A stretch of DNA of 64,000 nucleotides from Flavobacterium algicola (GCF_022399565.1 NZ_JAJTUT010000001.1:682001-746000); one strand, 5' to 3'; numbered from the stretch's first letter, positions 9,537 through 18,975 are shown. Notes: generated by a model from the letters alone, not told the origin. A program made the numbers and translations.

Positions 9537-10166
9537 TTACACCACAAATTTCAAAGGTAAGTGTACCACTTTTTTGGTTTCAAAAAACTCCTCTTCAAAA
9601 ATAGCTGCTAGGCTATACTCCGTAGCTTTAGGAAACGCGGCCAACTCTTCGGTCAAATCTCCTCCTTTTAAATATAGAATTCCGTTTTTTAACTCGTGTT
9701 TATGTTGTTTTTTAATTTTAGTCTTTACCCAAGAAACAAAATCAGGCATATTGGTCACAGCACGACTCACAATAAAATCAAAATCACCTTTGACGTTCTC
9801 TGCTCGCATTTGTTCTGCCTTAACATTTTTTAGCCCCAATGCTTCAGAAACGCCTTGAACTACTTTTATTTTCTTTGCAATAATATCAATCAAGTAGAAT
9901 CGAGTTTCAGGAAACATAATAGCCAATGGAATTCCAGGAAAACCACCTCCAGTCCCTACATCAAGCACATAAGTGCCTGGTTCAAACTTCATAACTTTTG
10001 CAATTCCTAGTGAATGCAATACATGTTTAGTATAAAGTGAATCAATATCTTTTCTCGAAATTACATTAATTTTTTCGTTCCAATCATGGTATAAAAAATT
10101 CAATCTTTCGAATTGTTCTTTCTGAATATCCGTCAAATCAGGAAAATACTTCAAAATCTCGTCCAT
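9537..10166 (-). CDS. rsmG: 16S rRNA (guanine527-N7)-methyltransferase RsmG
   Basis: Methylates N7 of G527 in 16S rRNA. The protein has 209 residues, the family norm. The N-terminal segment ends with LNFLYHDWNEKINVISRKD (23-41), typical of GidB proteins, followed by the SAM-binding motif VLDVGTGGGFPGIPLA at 67-82, the acidic strand FYLIDIIAKK, the AEQMRAENV segment and the FIVSRAVTNM motif. The gene is convergent with pruA, shares its terminator, and is divergent from the desaturase gene with 111 bases between them. No gidA-type gene is adjacent. Confidence 0.95.
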   Translation of the reverse strand: MDEILKYFPDLTDIQKEQFERLNFLYHDWNEKINVISRKDIDSLYTKHVLHSLGIAKVMKFEPGTYVLDVGTGGGFPGIPLAIMFPETRFYLIDIIAKKIKVVQGVSEALGLKNVKAEQMRAENVKGDFDFIVSRAVTNMPDFVSWVKTKIKKQHKHELKNGILYLKGGDLTEELAAFPKATEYSLAAIFEEEFFETKKVVHLPLKFVV

Positions 10167-10277
10167 TATCTAATTTTTTAACAAAAGTACTATTTTTAAA
10201 TCTTAAATATTAAGTGATTTCCGCAAATTGAAAATTTTAATAATTACCTTTGCAGACTATTAGAACCTAATCTATTT

Positions 10278-11372
10278 ATGAATTCGAATGCACCGACTTT
10301 TCAAAGACATGATGCTTTAAAATTTTTTAAAGTTTTAAACTCGCGCGTTAATGAATATTTCAAGGAAAACAATATTAAAAAAACAGGAAACTGGACATTA
10401 TATATCAAGACAGCTATAATGTTCTCGCTGTTATTTGTGCCTTATTTTGTAATTCTCCTATTGCCTACCATGCCTTTTGGTTTACATCTCTTATTAAGTT
10501 TTGTCATGGGTGTCGGAATGGCTGGAGTGGGAATGAACGTAATGCACGATGGGAATCACGGCTCCTATTCTTCAAAACCTTGGCTCAACAAAATCATGGG
10601 AGGGAGTATTTACATCCTTGCTGGAAATGTCTACAACTGGCAAGTTCAACATAATGTATTACACCATACGTACACCAATATACCTGGACACGATGAAGAT
10701 CTAGAAGCAGGACGTATTATTCGTTTTACCAAACATGCAAAATGGTACAGCTTCCATAGATTTCAGCAATATTACGCTTTATTTGCTTACGGCTTGTTGA
10801 CCATCAACTGGTGCTTGACAACCGATTTCAAACAAATGAGAGCGTATTTGAAAAGGAAACTTTCTTATGGAGGACCTTCTAATCCAAAAAAATTATGGAC
10901 TGGATTGGTTATTTCAAAAATTATCTATTTTTCATTTTGGTTGGTGATTCCTATCCTTCTTTTGAGTTGGTGGAAAGTTTTAATTGGTTTTTGCATCATG
11001 CATTATACTGCAGGTTTAATTTTGAGTGTTGTATTTCAATTGGCCCACGTTGTTGAGGAAACAGAAAACCCTACTCCGAATGAACTGAACGAAATGGACA
11101 ATACTTGGGCGATACATCAGTTGTACACTACGACAAATTTTGCGCCAAAAAACTGGTTAGTAAATTATTATACTGGTGGATTAAACCATCAAATAGAACA
11201 TCATTTATATCCGCACATCAGTCATGTACATTATGGTAAAATTGCCGAATATGTCAAACAAACTGCAAGCGAATGTAATCTGCCTTATTTTGAATACAAG
11301 ACCATGTTTAGTGCCGTAATTGCACATATTAAACATTTAAAAGATTTAGGCGTTCAACCCGAAACAACATAA
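10278..11372 (+). CDS. Membrane fatty acid desaturase (acyl-CoA desaturase type)
   Basis: A 364-residue integral membrane di-iron desaturase. The three histidine boxes are HDGNH at 90-94, HNVLHH at 125-130 and HQIEHH at 304-309. The last box has Gln before the His pair in the QIEHH form that is typical of front-end (linoleoyl-CoA-like) desaturases, although no fused cytochrome b5 domain is present. Hydrophobic pairs at about 47-85 and 212-255 span the membrane. The likely role is adjusting membrane unsaturation; regioselectivity cannot be told from sequence. A TACCTTTG box at 10245-10252 with a TTG 14 bases upstream is a possible promoter. Confidence 0.9.
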   Translation: MNSNAPTFQRHDALKFFKVLNSRVNEYFKENNIKKTGNWTLYIKTAIMFSLLFVPYFVILLLPTMPFGLHLLLSFVMGVGMAGVGMNVMHDGNHGSYSSKPWLNKIMGGSIYILAGNVYNWQVQHNVLHHTYTNIPGHDEDLEAGRIIRFTKHAKWYSFHRFQQYYALFAYGLLTINWCLTTDFKQMRAYLKRKLSYGGPSNPKKLWTGLVISKIIYFSFWLVIPILLLSWWKVLIGFCIMHYTAGLILSVVFQLAHVVEETENPTPNELNEMDNTWAIHQLYTTTNFAPKNWLVNYYTGGLNHQIEHHLYPHISHVHYGKIAEYVKQTASECNLPYFEYKTMFSAVIAHIKHLKDLGVQPETT

Positions 11373-11439
11373 CAAAAAAATTTAATCATTAACCGTTTTG
11401 ATTTCTTTATCGAAATTAAAGCCTTTTAAATCAACTTTA

Positions 11440-12630
11440 ATGAACCATATTCTTTCAGACAGAATTAACAATTTGGCTACTTCGCAAACATTGGCAATGG
11501 CAGCATTGGCTCGCGAATTAAAAGCACAAGGAAAAGACATTATCAGTTTAAGTTTAGGAGAACCTGACTTTAATACACCTGATTTTATCAAAGAAGCGGC
11601 AAAAAAAGCAATTGATGACAATTACAGTACGTACTCTCCAGTAGATGGTTACGGTGATTTGAAAGATGCTATTTGCAGAAAATTCAAAAGAGATAATGAC
11701 TTAGAGTACAAGCCAGCAAATATCGTTGTATCTACTGGGGCAAAACAATCATTGTACAACATTGCGCAAGTAATGTTAAATGATGGTGACGAAGTTATTT
11801 TACCTGCACCTTACTGGGTTTCCTATTTTGAAATCGTAAAATTATCAGGTGGTGTACCGGTTGAAGTTCCTACTTCTATCGAGACTGATTTCAAAATGAC
11901 ACCTGCACAATTAGAGGCAGCTATCACACCAAAAACAAAAATGATGTGGTTCTCTTCACCATGCAACCCATCAGGATCTGTATACAACCGTGAAGAATTA
12001 ACGGCATTAGCTGAAGTTTTGGCAAAATACCCAAATATTTACGTTGTATCTGATGAGATATACGAACACATTAACTTCTCTGGAACTTTTTGCAGTATTG
12101 CATCTATCCCAGGAATGTTCGACAAAACTATAACTGTAAACGGAGTTGCAAAAGCATTTGCAATGACAGGATACCGTATTGGATACATTGGAGCACCTGA
12201 ATTTATTGCAAAAGCATGTACAAAAATTCAAGGTCAAGTAACTTCTGGAGCCAATTCTCCAGCACAAATTGCTACAATCACTGCTGTAGACGCAGATCCA
12301 TCTGTATTGAAACACATGGTTGACGCGTTCCATAGCCGTAGAGATTTGGTTGTTGGATTATTAAGAGAAATCCCTGGAGTAAAAATCAACGTTCCCGAAG
12401 GAGCATTTTACGTATTTCCAGATGTTTCGTCTTTCTTCGGAAAAACATTAAAGGGAACTGAGATTAAAAATGCAATGGATTTATCTATGTATCTTTTGGC
12501 TGAAGCAAACGTTGCAACTGTAACAGGTGATGCTTTTGGAAACCCAGATTGTATCCGTTTCTCATATGCAACAAGCGATGCGATTTTAAAAGAAGCTTTA
12601 AAAAGAATTAAAGATGCTTTGGCTCTATAG
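11440..12630 (+). CDS. Aspartate aminotransferase (class I/II PLP-dependent)
   Basis: Transfers the amino group between aspartate and 2-oxoglutarate. The start chosen is ATG 11440, which gives the normal N-terminus MNHILSDRINNLATSQTLAM; an in-frame upstream extension would add 14 residues not seen in the family. The resulting 396 residues have the fold type I markers: Asn176 (CNPSG), Asp205 and Tyr208 (SDEIYEH), and the PLP Schiff-base Lys238 in VNGVAKAFAMTGYRIG. This is the AT-Ib subgroup type and may also accept prephenate. A hairpin terminator follows the stop codon. Confidence 0.93.
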   Translation: MNHILSDRINNLATSQTLAMAALARELKAQGKDIISLSLGEPDFNTPDFIKEAAKKAIDDNYSTYSPVDGYGDLKDAICRKFKRDNDLEYKPANIVVSTGAKQSLYNIAQVMLNDGDEVILPAPYWVSYFEIVKLSGGVPVEVPTSIETDFKMTPAQLEAAITPKTKMMWFSSPCNPSGSVYNREELTALAEVLAKYPNIYVVSDEIYEHINFSGTFCSIASIPGMFDKTITVNGVAKAFAMTGYRIGYIGAPEFIAKACTKIQGQVTSGANSPAQIATITAVDADPSVLKHMVDAFHSRRDLVVGLLREIPGVKINVPEGAFYVFPDVSSFFGKTLKGTEIKNAMDLSMYLLAEANVATVTGDAFGNPDCIRFSYATSDAILKEALKRIKDALAL

Positions 12631-12651
12631 TCCAAACCTCTTTTTATATTA

Positions 12652-12682
12652 TTTGCCTCAAGGAAACTTGGGGCATTTTTTT
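12652..12682 (+). terminator. Terminator of the aspartate aminotransferase gene
   Basis: TGCCTCA and TGGGGCA arms around an eight-base loop, followed by a run of eight T. Confidence 0.75.
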
Positions 12683-13196
12683 TATCAGACTATACTTTTC
12701 AATGATATGGGCGTGCCCCGCAAAAAAACGGGTCGGGCTATTCGCTACAATCTTTTTCTCATTCCGCTATCGCTACATGATAAAAAGGATTTTCGCTGCT
12801 ATCCCTCACGCAAAACTCCCCAAATATCTCAATATTTTCCCCATTTCACACTGCTAATAAAATTTTCCTATTTAGCAACTTAGCGCATAAAGCCAAAGTT
12901 TCTATAATTCGCAACTATTTAAATACAATTTTTGAACTTCTAAATTTGCTACTTTTTTATTGTTTCAAAAAACAAAAAAATTCTATGAGAAAATTAGTTA
13001 ATTAAAGGCACTATATACTGCAAATTATTGACATACTTTACCTTAACTATAAATTAGATTATTAAAACATAATTAGATTAACAATAATTTAGCATTTATT
13101 AACAAATATAATATTATTTTCGACTTCAAAAATGAAAGTTTTTTCAGTCGATCGACTATCGCTTATTTATTATTTAACTAGATAAAGGAATTGCTT
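12683..13196. other. Gene-free stretch with a dispersed repeat copy
   Basis: The first part holds one copy of a dispersed repeat (12709-12811). The rest is AT-rich with many homopolymer tracts and no convincing gene. An 89-codon frame crossing the repeat has no protein-like composition. The last 100 bases form the leader of the outer-membrane barrel gene, but no TAnnTTTG box was recognised there. Confidence 0.6.
12709..12811 (+). repeat. Dispersed intergenic repeat, copy 1
   Basis: A ~103-base element opening with GGGCGTGCCCC and closing with CTATCCCTCACGC. Blocks in order: CGGGTCGGGCTATTC, CAATCTTTTT, CGCTATCGCTACAT, ATAAAAAGGATTTT. The T-rich and A-rich blocks are partly complementary and could pair. 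A second copy lies in the opposite orientation at 20345-20453. From memory, similar elements are common between genes in Flavobacterium genomes. Confidence 0.75.
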
Positions 13197-15962
13197 ATGT
13201 CAAAAAATTTAATAATACCTCTTCTTTTATTTTTACTTTCGACCTCAGCATTTTCTCAAACAACCAATCTTTCTGGGCTTTTAATCGACAATAGCAAAAA
13301 AAACCCTGTATACAATTCTGTAGTGGCATTGTTGTCCCCTACTGATTCCATTTTATATCGATTTACTAGAACAGATAAAGAAGGAAAATTCGATTTGAAA
13401 AACTTAAAAAAAGGAAACTATATATTGATGACATCAAATAATCAATATGCTGATTATTTGGAGGAAATCGAAATCACATCATCTGATAAAAAATTAGGTA
13501 CTATTTCATTATTGAGCAAAATAGAACTGTTAAGAGAAGTCGTTATTAAAACAGGTTCTATAAGAATTAAAGGCGACACCACGAGTTATAGAGCGAGTGA
13601 TTTTGCAGTAAGCGCAAATGCTAATGTCGAAGAATTATTGAAAAAACTACCTGGAATACAAGTCGATAAAAATGGAACCATAAAAGCTATGGGGGAAACT
13701 GTGCAAAAAGTTTTGGTGGATGGAGAAGAATTTTTTGGTGATGATCCAGGTATGGCAGTTAAAAATTTAAGAGCAGATGCAGTTAAAGAGGTACAGGTTT
13801 TTGACAAGAAAAGTGATCAAGCGGAGTTTACAGGAATTGATGATGGTCAAAGCAAAAAAACCATTAACCTAAAGCTAAAAGAAGATAAAAAGAAAGGATA
13901 CTTTGGTAAAATAGATGCCGCAAACCAACCCTTTGCCGATGCAGATTCCAGATACAATACCAATCTTATGCTTAGTAGTTTTAAGGGTAAAAGAAAACTC
14001 TCAGCTTTTTTATTAAATGGAAACACAGGTCAAGATGGGCTGAGCTGGCAGGATAAAGATAAATTTGGAGGAGCAAATGAAAATTATAGTATGAGTATGG
14101 ATGCCGATGGAAATGTAGAATATGAATGGGCAGGCAGTAATAATGATGAAGAGCCTAATGTGAATACTCAGAACGGTTTTATAAAAAACACTAATGCCGG
14201 ATTACAATACAGCAATAAGTGGAATGAAAAACAATCTTTGAATTTAACTCCAAAATACAACAATCAAATTTACACTAACAATAGTACTAGAAAAACACAA
14301 ACACAAGTTGGAGAGAGCCAGTTGAATGAAAATACGTCTCAAACAAGCAATATAAACCGTTCTAATTATAAATTAAACGCAACTTATGATATAAAATTGG
14401 ATACATTAAATAGTTTAAAAATTACGACTAGAACAAATTTTTATACAACTGCAAGCAACGAATCGACAAATGGAATTACTACAGGAGAAGACGAAATCTT
14501 AAAAAACAAACAAGAAAAAACCATTACTACAGATTCAGACAAAACAGCTTTGGCCGCCAGTATATTATTTAAACATAAATTTGCCAAAGCCCGACGTACA
14601 TTTTCAGCAAATGGTAGTTGGAGTAGTTTGAATACCAATTCAAATAATTATTTAAAGTCTAATAATAAAAGTTATGTGGGTGGAGTTTTTGATAGTAGAA
14701 CTGATATTGACCAAAACAAAATAGGCGATAATTCTGTTCAAAACGCGGCTATTAATATTACGTATTCTGAACCTCTTGCTAAGAATTTTGCATTGCAGTT
14801 TGCGTATCAATTGACATTAAATAAAGGAGAAAACGATTATTTTACTTATGACTACTCTAAAATCACAGAAAAATATGATGTTCTTGTTAGTTCATTATCA
14901 AACCAGTTCAATCAGACTATAACTACTAATAAACCAAGTATTCAACTGAATTACAATGCTAAGAAAATCAATTATAGTTTTGGAAGTGGTTTTGGTTTTA
15001 CTTCATTTGATCTAGAAGACCAAACTTTAAATAATGTGTACAAACGTAGTTACACCAACTTTTTCCCATCTGCAAATTTTAATTTTAAATACAAAAGCAA
15101 TAGCAATTTGCGTATTAACTATCAAGGTGCAACGAGACAGCCTACTTTAAATCAACTGCAGCCTTTGCGTAATAACCAAGATTTTTTTAATCAGGTATTA
15201 GGAAATCCAGACTTAAAACAGTCCTTCACAAACAGCATTCGAATAAGTAACAATAGTTATAGCATTCTGTCTGAATCACATTTTTATCAAAGTATTTTTT
15301 TAAGATCTACATCCAATCAAATTTCATATAATAGAGATATAGACCCCGAAAGTGCCCAAACAATTTCCACACCTATTAATACAAATGGTAATTTTGTTGG
15401 GAATATTTACTTTGGGTATGGAATGAAATTAAAAAAATTAGACATGCGTTTTAGTTTCAATCCTAATTTAAATTACACTAAATCTGTTAATAGTATCAAT
15501 AACCAAATAAACGATTCGAGAACATTAAATTCAGGTATAAATGTTTATTTAAATAAATCAAAAGAAAAGAAATACGATATTACATTAAATAATAATTTTT
15601 CGAATAATAGAAATACAACTTCACAAAATGATGAAATAAAATCATTTAACACCAACAATTTAGGATTAGACATAGGATTTTACCTGACCGCAAAATGGAA
15701 ATTATCGTCCGATTATAATTTATACACTAGGCAGAAAACAGTTGATTTTCAAGACAACCTTACTAATCAATTATGGAATGCAAGACTGGAACGCACATTC
15801 AAAAAAGATGAATTTACTGCCTATTTAATGGTGCGAGATATTTTGAATCAAAATATAGGTATTAATCGATTTGTTTACGGAAATACTATTGGAGAAGAAC
15901 AAAATGATAGGCTCAAAAGATATGCGATGATAGGTTTTAGCTGGAATTTTAAAAACAAATAA
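13197..15962 (+). CDS. Outer membrane beta-barrel family protein (TonB-dependent receptor-like)
   Basis: About 921 residues. The ATG at 13197 is preferred because it starts the signal peptide MSKNLIIPLLLFLLSTSAFSQ and has AAAGGA at a workable distance; a TTG two codons upstream is too close. After the signal comes a carboxypeptidase-regulatory-like beta domain (about 22-105), then a plug-like domain with VEELLKKLPGIQVDKNGTIK and GEEFFGDDPGMAVKNL, then a long barrel rich in Asn, Tyr and Ser that ends in an aromatic strand (FSWNFKNK). No TonB box was identified. The GLPGLI gene overlaps its stop codon by one base, so the two are coupled. The substrate is unknown. Confidence 0.88.
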   Translation: MSKNLIIPLLLFLLSTSAFSQTTNLSGLLIDNSKKNPVYNSVVALLSPTDSILYRFTRTDKEGKFDLKNLKKGNYILMTSNNQYADYLEEIEITSSDKKLGTISLLSKIELLREVVIKTGSIRIKGDTTSYRASDFAVSANANVEELLKKLPGIQVDKNGTIKAMGETVQKVLVDGEEFFGDDPGMAVKNLRADAVKEVQVFDKKSDQAEFTGIDDGQSKKTINLKLKEDKKKGYFGKIDAANQPFADADSRYNTNLMLSSFKGKRKLSAFLLNGNTGQDGLSWQDKDKFGGANENYSMSMDADGNVEYEWAGSNNDEEPNVNTQNGFIKNTNAGLQYSNKWNEKQSLNLTPKYNNQIYTNNSTRKTQTQVGESQLNENTSQTSNINRSNYKLNATYDIKLDTLNSLKITTRTNFYTTASNESTNGITTGEDEILKNKQEKTITTDSDKTALAASILFKHKFAKARRTFSANGSWSSLNTNSNNYLKSNNKSYVGGVFDSRTDIDQNKIGDNSVQNAAINITYSEPLAKNFALQFAYQLTLNKGENDYFTYDYSKITEKYDVLVSSLSNQFNQTITTNKPSIQLNYNAKKINYSFGSGFGFTSFDLEDQTLNNVYKRSYTNFFPSANFNFKYKSNSNLRINYQGATRQPTLNQLQPLRNNQDFFNQVLGNPDLKQSFTNSIRISNNSYSILSESHFYQSIFLRSTSNQISYNRDIDPESAQTISTPINTNGNFVGNIYFGYGMKLKKLDMRFSFNPNLNYTKSVNSINNQINDSRTLNSGINVYLNKSKEKKYDITLNNNFSNNRNTTSQNDEIKSFNTNNLGLDIGFYLTAKWKLSSDYNLYTRQKTVDFQDNLTNQLWNARLERTFKKDEFTAYLMVRDILNQNIGINRFVYGNTIGEEQNDRLKRYAMIGFSWNFKNK

Positions 15963-16762
15963 TGCTGAAAACTATCTCTAAAATTAAAAAACAACTACTC
16001 ATGAAAGCACTATTTTTTATAGTAACAATACTTGTTTTTACAAATACATTAATAGCACAGGAATTTGTAAACAAAGCTGTTATTGAATATGAAGTAAATA
16101 CAAATCTAAAAAAAATGATGAGTAGTAACAGTTGGGATGAGCAGATGAAAGAAAACATTTCTGACCTGAAAATATCATATTACACCTTTACTTTTGCGAA
16201 CAACAAAAGCATTTTTAAATTTGATAGATGGAGCCCTAAAACAAGAATTCCAAAACAGATGAAAGTAGTTGACGAAGAAAATGTATGGTACTATGATTTT
16301 GATTCCAACAAAATGATTATGCAAAAGCAAATCGTAGGAACGAATTTCGTAATTGCCGACAGTATTAGTACTATCCAGTGGCAAATCACAAATGAACACC
16401 GTGAAATTGCAGGTTACAACTGCAGGAAAGCAATTGGTAAAATAATGAATGATGTGTATGTATTCGCATTTTACACTGATGACATTGTAATTTCTGGGGG
16501 TCCATGTTCTATAAATGGATTACCGGGCATGATTTTAGGCTTGACAATTCCTCGCTTACATACCTCATTTATTGCTACAAAAGTAGACACATCCTTAAAA
16601 AACGCAGCTGAAATAAAACCTATCACCGCAAAAAAAAACTATTCTTTTATAACTTTAAAAACAGAAATAGAGGGAAAAACCAAAGATTGGTTTAATTACG
16701 GTCAAGATAAAGAGGAAAACGAAAGGCAAAAAAATATTTTCTTATGGAGTTCTTTTTTATAA
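15962..16762 (+). CDS. GLPGLI family protein
   Basis: A 266-residue exported protein of unknown function. The family motif appears as INGLPGMILGLTIPR near 183-197. The first ATG overlaps the preceding stop codon (TAATG). A second ATG at 16001 begins a better signal peptide, MKALFFIVTILVFTNTLIAQ, and may be the true start. GLPGLI proteins are periplasmic or surface proteins of Bacteroidota that are very often coded next to outer-membrane barrel receptors, as here. The body is rich in Lys, Ile and Asn and has few cysteines (one in the CSINGLPG segment). Confidence 0.88.
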   Translation: MLKTISKIKKQLLMKALFFIVTILVFTNTLIAQEFVNKAVIEYEVNTNLKKMMSSNSWDEQMKENISDLKISYYTFTFANNKSIFKFDRWSPKTRIPKQMKVVDEENVWYYDFDSNKMIMQKQIVGTNFVIADSISTIQWQITNEHREIAGYNCRKAIGKIMNDVYVFAFYTDDIVISGGPCSINGLPGMILGLTIPRLHTSFIATKVDTSLKNAAEIKPITAKKNYSFITLKTEIEGKTKDWFNYGQDKEENERQKNIFLWSSFL

Positions 16763-17402
16763 AAGCCATATTTCCTCTAGTTCTAAACACTATTAATACC
16801 ATCATTACATTTGACAGTTAATTTTATCATTCATCACTTTATATGGGCTGTATCATTATTGTTTGTGTTTTATCTGAATAGAAAGAACAGCTCGTATGTT
16901 ATTGCTAACTAACCTAATCAATTTATATAAACTTAATCGCGTAATAAAAAAAGTCCAGGCTTTCGCACGCGTCTTGCTCGCTAACATAGTTTTTAAAAAA
17001 GCACAATTTATAGATGCATGAAACATTCATTCCTATCGCATGCTTATAAGGAATGAATTTACATTTTTAAATTATTTTAGAGTTAACATAAGATTTATTC
17101 CTACATATAGTATAGGAACATTCCGTAATATTGATCGAAAAAAAGATATTTACAAATCGCTCAAATCCCACAATAATTATAAAACACACAACACCACGAT
17201 CACTGCTAGCCCTTCGTGCTTTAAGCTTCTAGCTAATGCAAAAAAGACTATATTGTTATACAGTAGAAAATTAATTGCAAATACACCCTACCGTTTTCAA
17301 ACATATTTCAATCATAATAGTATATTTGTTCGACCGGAATTGGTTAACCACAACAGAAACCGGATATTAAAACGCTATTAAACAACGTAACAAACGAACA
17401 TT
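16763..17402. other. 640-base stretch without a supported gene
   Basis: AT-rich sequence between the GLPGLI gene and the SDR gene. The longest open frame (113 codons, 17040-17381) has an odd composition (high Asn, Ile, Arg, Tyr and no recognisable domain) and is not called. No tRNA, clear hairpin terminator or dispersed repeat was seen. It could hold a degraded gene or regulatory RNA, but I see nothing that supports either. Confidence 0.6.
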
Positions 17403-18173
17403 ATGAAGGATAACAATAAATTAGTTGGGAAAAATGTATTGATAACTGCTGGCGCGCAAGGAATTGGCGAAGCCATTACAAAGCATTTTATTGATAGTGG
17501 CGCAAACGTAGCCATACACTATTTCTCGAATGCAGAAACAGCCAACAAATCGGCAGAATATGCAACAAGCAAAGGACAGAAAGCAATCGCTATAAGCGGT
17601 GATTTAACAAAGGAAGAGGATGCAAATGCAATGGTTGAAAAAACAATTGCAGCATTTGGTGGTTTGGATATCCTGATTAATAATGCTGGTTCGCTTGTTG
17701 CTCGTAAGTTGTTAAACGAAATGGAGACTGAATTTTGGCACAAAGTAATGGATATCAATTTGACTTCTATGATGTTTGTAACAAGAGCCGCAGCTCCTCA
17801 TCTAGGTAAAAACGAAAGCAGCAGTATTGTTAATCTTGCGTCACTTGCAGGACGTAAAGGTGGGCACCCAGGCTCACTTGTTTACTCAACTAGCAAAGGT
17901 GCAATTTTAACCTTTACAAGAGCACTCTCTTCAGAATTAGGACCCCAAGGAACAAGGGTTAATGCGGTTGCGCCAGGACTTATCCTAGGAACATCCTTTC
18001 ATAATACACATACATCAAAAGAATCTGCAGATGCTACAACAGCTGGAATCCCTATCCAACGTGCAGGTAATGCTGATGATGTTGCCAGAGCTGTCTTGTA
18101 TTTAGCATCAGAGTACGATGGTTTTATTACTGGCGCTACATTAGACATTAATGGAGGAGTTTACAATATGTAA
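17403..18173 (+). CDS. Short-chain dehydrogenase/reductase (SDR)
   Basis: A 256-residue classical SDR. The cofactor loop is TAGAQGIG at 15-22 (the usual first Gly-x3-Gly-x-Gly with Ala in second place). NNAG follows at 93-96, and the catalytic Ser147, Tyr161 and Lys165 are in the ASLAGRKGG and YSTSK segments. The C-terminus ITGATLDINGGVYNM is typical of FabG-like enzymes that act on hydroxy-acyl or sugar substrates. It is followed after 53 bases by an RbsD/FucU-type mutarotase, so a role in sugar oxidation is a reasonable guess. NADP versus NAD preference is not clear from the loop. Confidence 0.9.
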   Translation: MKDNNKLVGKNVLITAGAQGIGEAITKHFIDSGANVAIHYFSNAETANKSAEYATSKGQKAIAISGDLTKEEDANAMVEKTIAAFGGLDILINNAGSLVARKLLNEMETEFWHKVMDINLTSMMFVTRAAAPHLGKNESSSIVNLASLAGRKGGHPGSLVYSTSKGAILTFTRALSSELGPQGTRVNAVAPGLILGTSFHNTHTSKESADATTAGIPIQRAGNADDVARAVLYLASEYDGFITGATLDINGGVYNM

Positions 18174-18226
18174 CTCCCCTGATAAAGAGAATCCATACTT
18201 TTATTAATTTTTGAAAAAGAAATAAT

Positions 18227-18661
18227 ATGCTTAAAACTCCAGTTATACATCCAACAATTATGGAAGCCTTGGCACGTTCGGGTCACTTTGCTCAAGTAGT
18301 TATTGCTGACGGAAACTTACCAGTAGGTGCCATGACAGGTCCCAACTCGACAACTGTACATCTCAACTTTCGACCAGGTCTCTTGGATGCAGTCACTGTT
18401 CTAGAAGGAATTTTAGAAGTTTGTCCTGTACAAGGTGCTATTGTAATGGAAAAGCCTGCCGAAGCAAATGCTGACATTCACAAAACCTATAAAGAATTAC
18501 TAGGAGACGTTACTTGGGACGAAATGGAACGATGGGCATTTTACGACAAAATTAGAGAACCTGCTACCACCTTAATTATTCAAACAGGGGAACAACGTCG
18601 TTTTGCAAATTTAATTTTAATAGTTGGCGTTGTAAAAATGGCCGAAGAAGCTGGCTTTTAA
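18227..18661 (+). CDS. RbsD/FucU family sugar mutarotase-like protein
   Basis: A 144-residue protein of the RbsD/FucU fold, which interconverts pyranose and furanose or alpha and beta anomers of free sugars. The N-terminal signature HPTIMEALARSGHFAQVVIADGN-like segment carries His20 and Asp28 at the positions of the conserved active-site pair, and the C-terminal ETGERRYAN-like segment appears as QTGEQRRFANLILIVGV. The length equals that of FucU (about 140). It sits behind an SDR gene, with no transporter, kinase or isomerase nearby, so the sugar is unknown. A GC-rich hairpin about 55 bases after the stop may end the transcript. Confidence 0.85.
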   Translation: MLKTPVIHPTIMEALARSGHFAQVVIADGNLPVGAMTGPNSTTVHLNFRPGLLDAVTVLEGILEVCPVQGAIVMEKPAEANADIHKTYKELLGDVTWDEMERWAFYDKIREPATTLIIQTGEQRRFANLILIVGVVKMAEEAGF

Positions 18662-18715
18662 TTTTGCAGTTTATAATTTAGATTAGTTATTGTAATTATT
18701 ATATCAATAAAAATT

Positions 18716-18758
18716 TGCCGTATCAATGTGATTGTTATCATAATGGTGCGGCATTTTT
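18716..18758 (+). terminator. Possible terminator after the RbsD/FucU gene
   Basis: TGCCG and CGGCA arms with a long, partly paired loop, followed by five T. Weaker than the other hairpins in the window. Confidence 0.45.
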
Positions 18759-18875
18759 AGTTCTACTCTTCTACCTTCAATTAACCTCCACGTGTGTAAA
18801 GTTTAAAATTGAATAAATTATTTTAAATTCAAATGAATACTTTTGAATTTTACCAACCAGTTAAAAATAAAAAGC

Positions 18876-18938
18876 GCTAGCTGTCTTTGCGCTGTTAATC
18901 ATTACCTTATGCTAGCTGAGTTAATCAGCACTTACCTT
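18876..18938. repeat. Short nested direct repeats
   Basis: GCTAGCTG occurs at 18876 and 18911, GTTAATCA at 18894 and 18920, and TTACCTT at 18902 and 18932, in the same order. They read as two diverged copies of one ~30-base unit. Confidence 0.5.
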
Positions 18939-18975
18939 GGGTTTGCTTCTCCCTTTGCTTTATATTAAGATAGTA

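Noticed and set aside
9529..9858. Plus-strand frame over rsmG
   Set aside because: It is the shadow of rsmG, whose motifs are complete on the minus strand.
11398..11439. Upstream start for the aspartate aminotransferase
   Set aside because: The 14 extra residues do not belong to the family N-terminus, and an ATG is available at 11440.
12614..12883. 89-codon open frame after the aspartate aminotransferase
   Set aside because: It runs through the terminator and the dispersed repeat and does not resemble any protein.
17040..17381. 113-codon open frame in the gap before the SDR gene
   Set aside because: Composition is not protein-like, no domain or signal peptide is seen, and the frame has no promoter or coupled neighbour.
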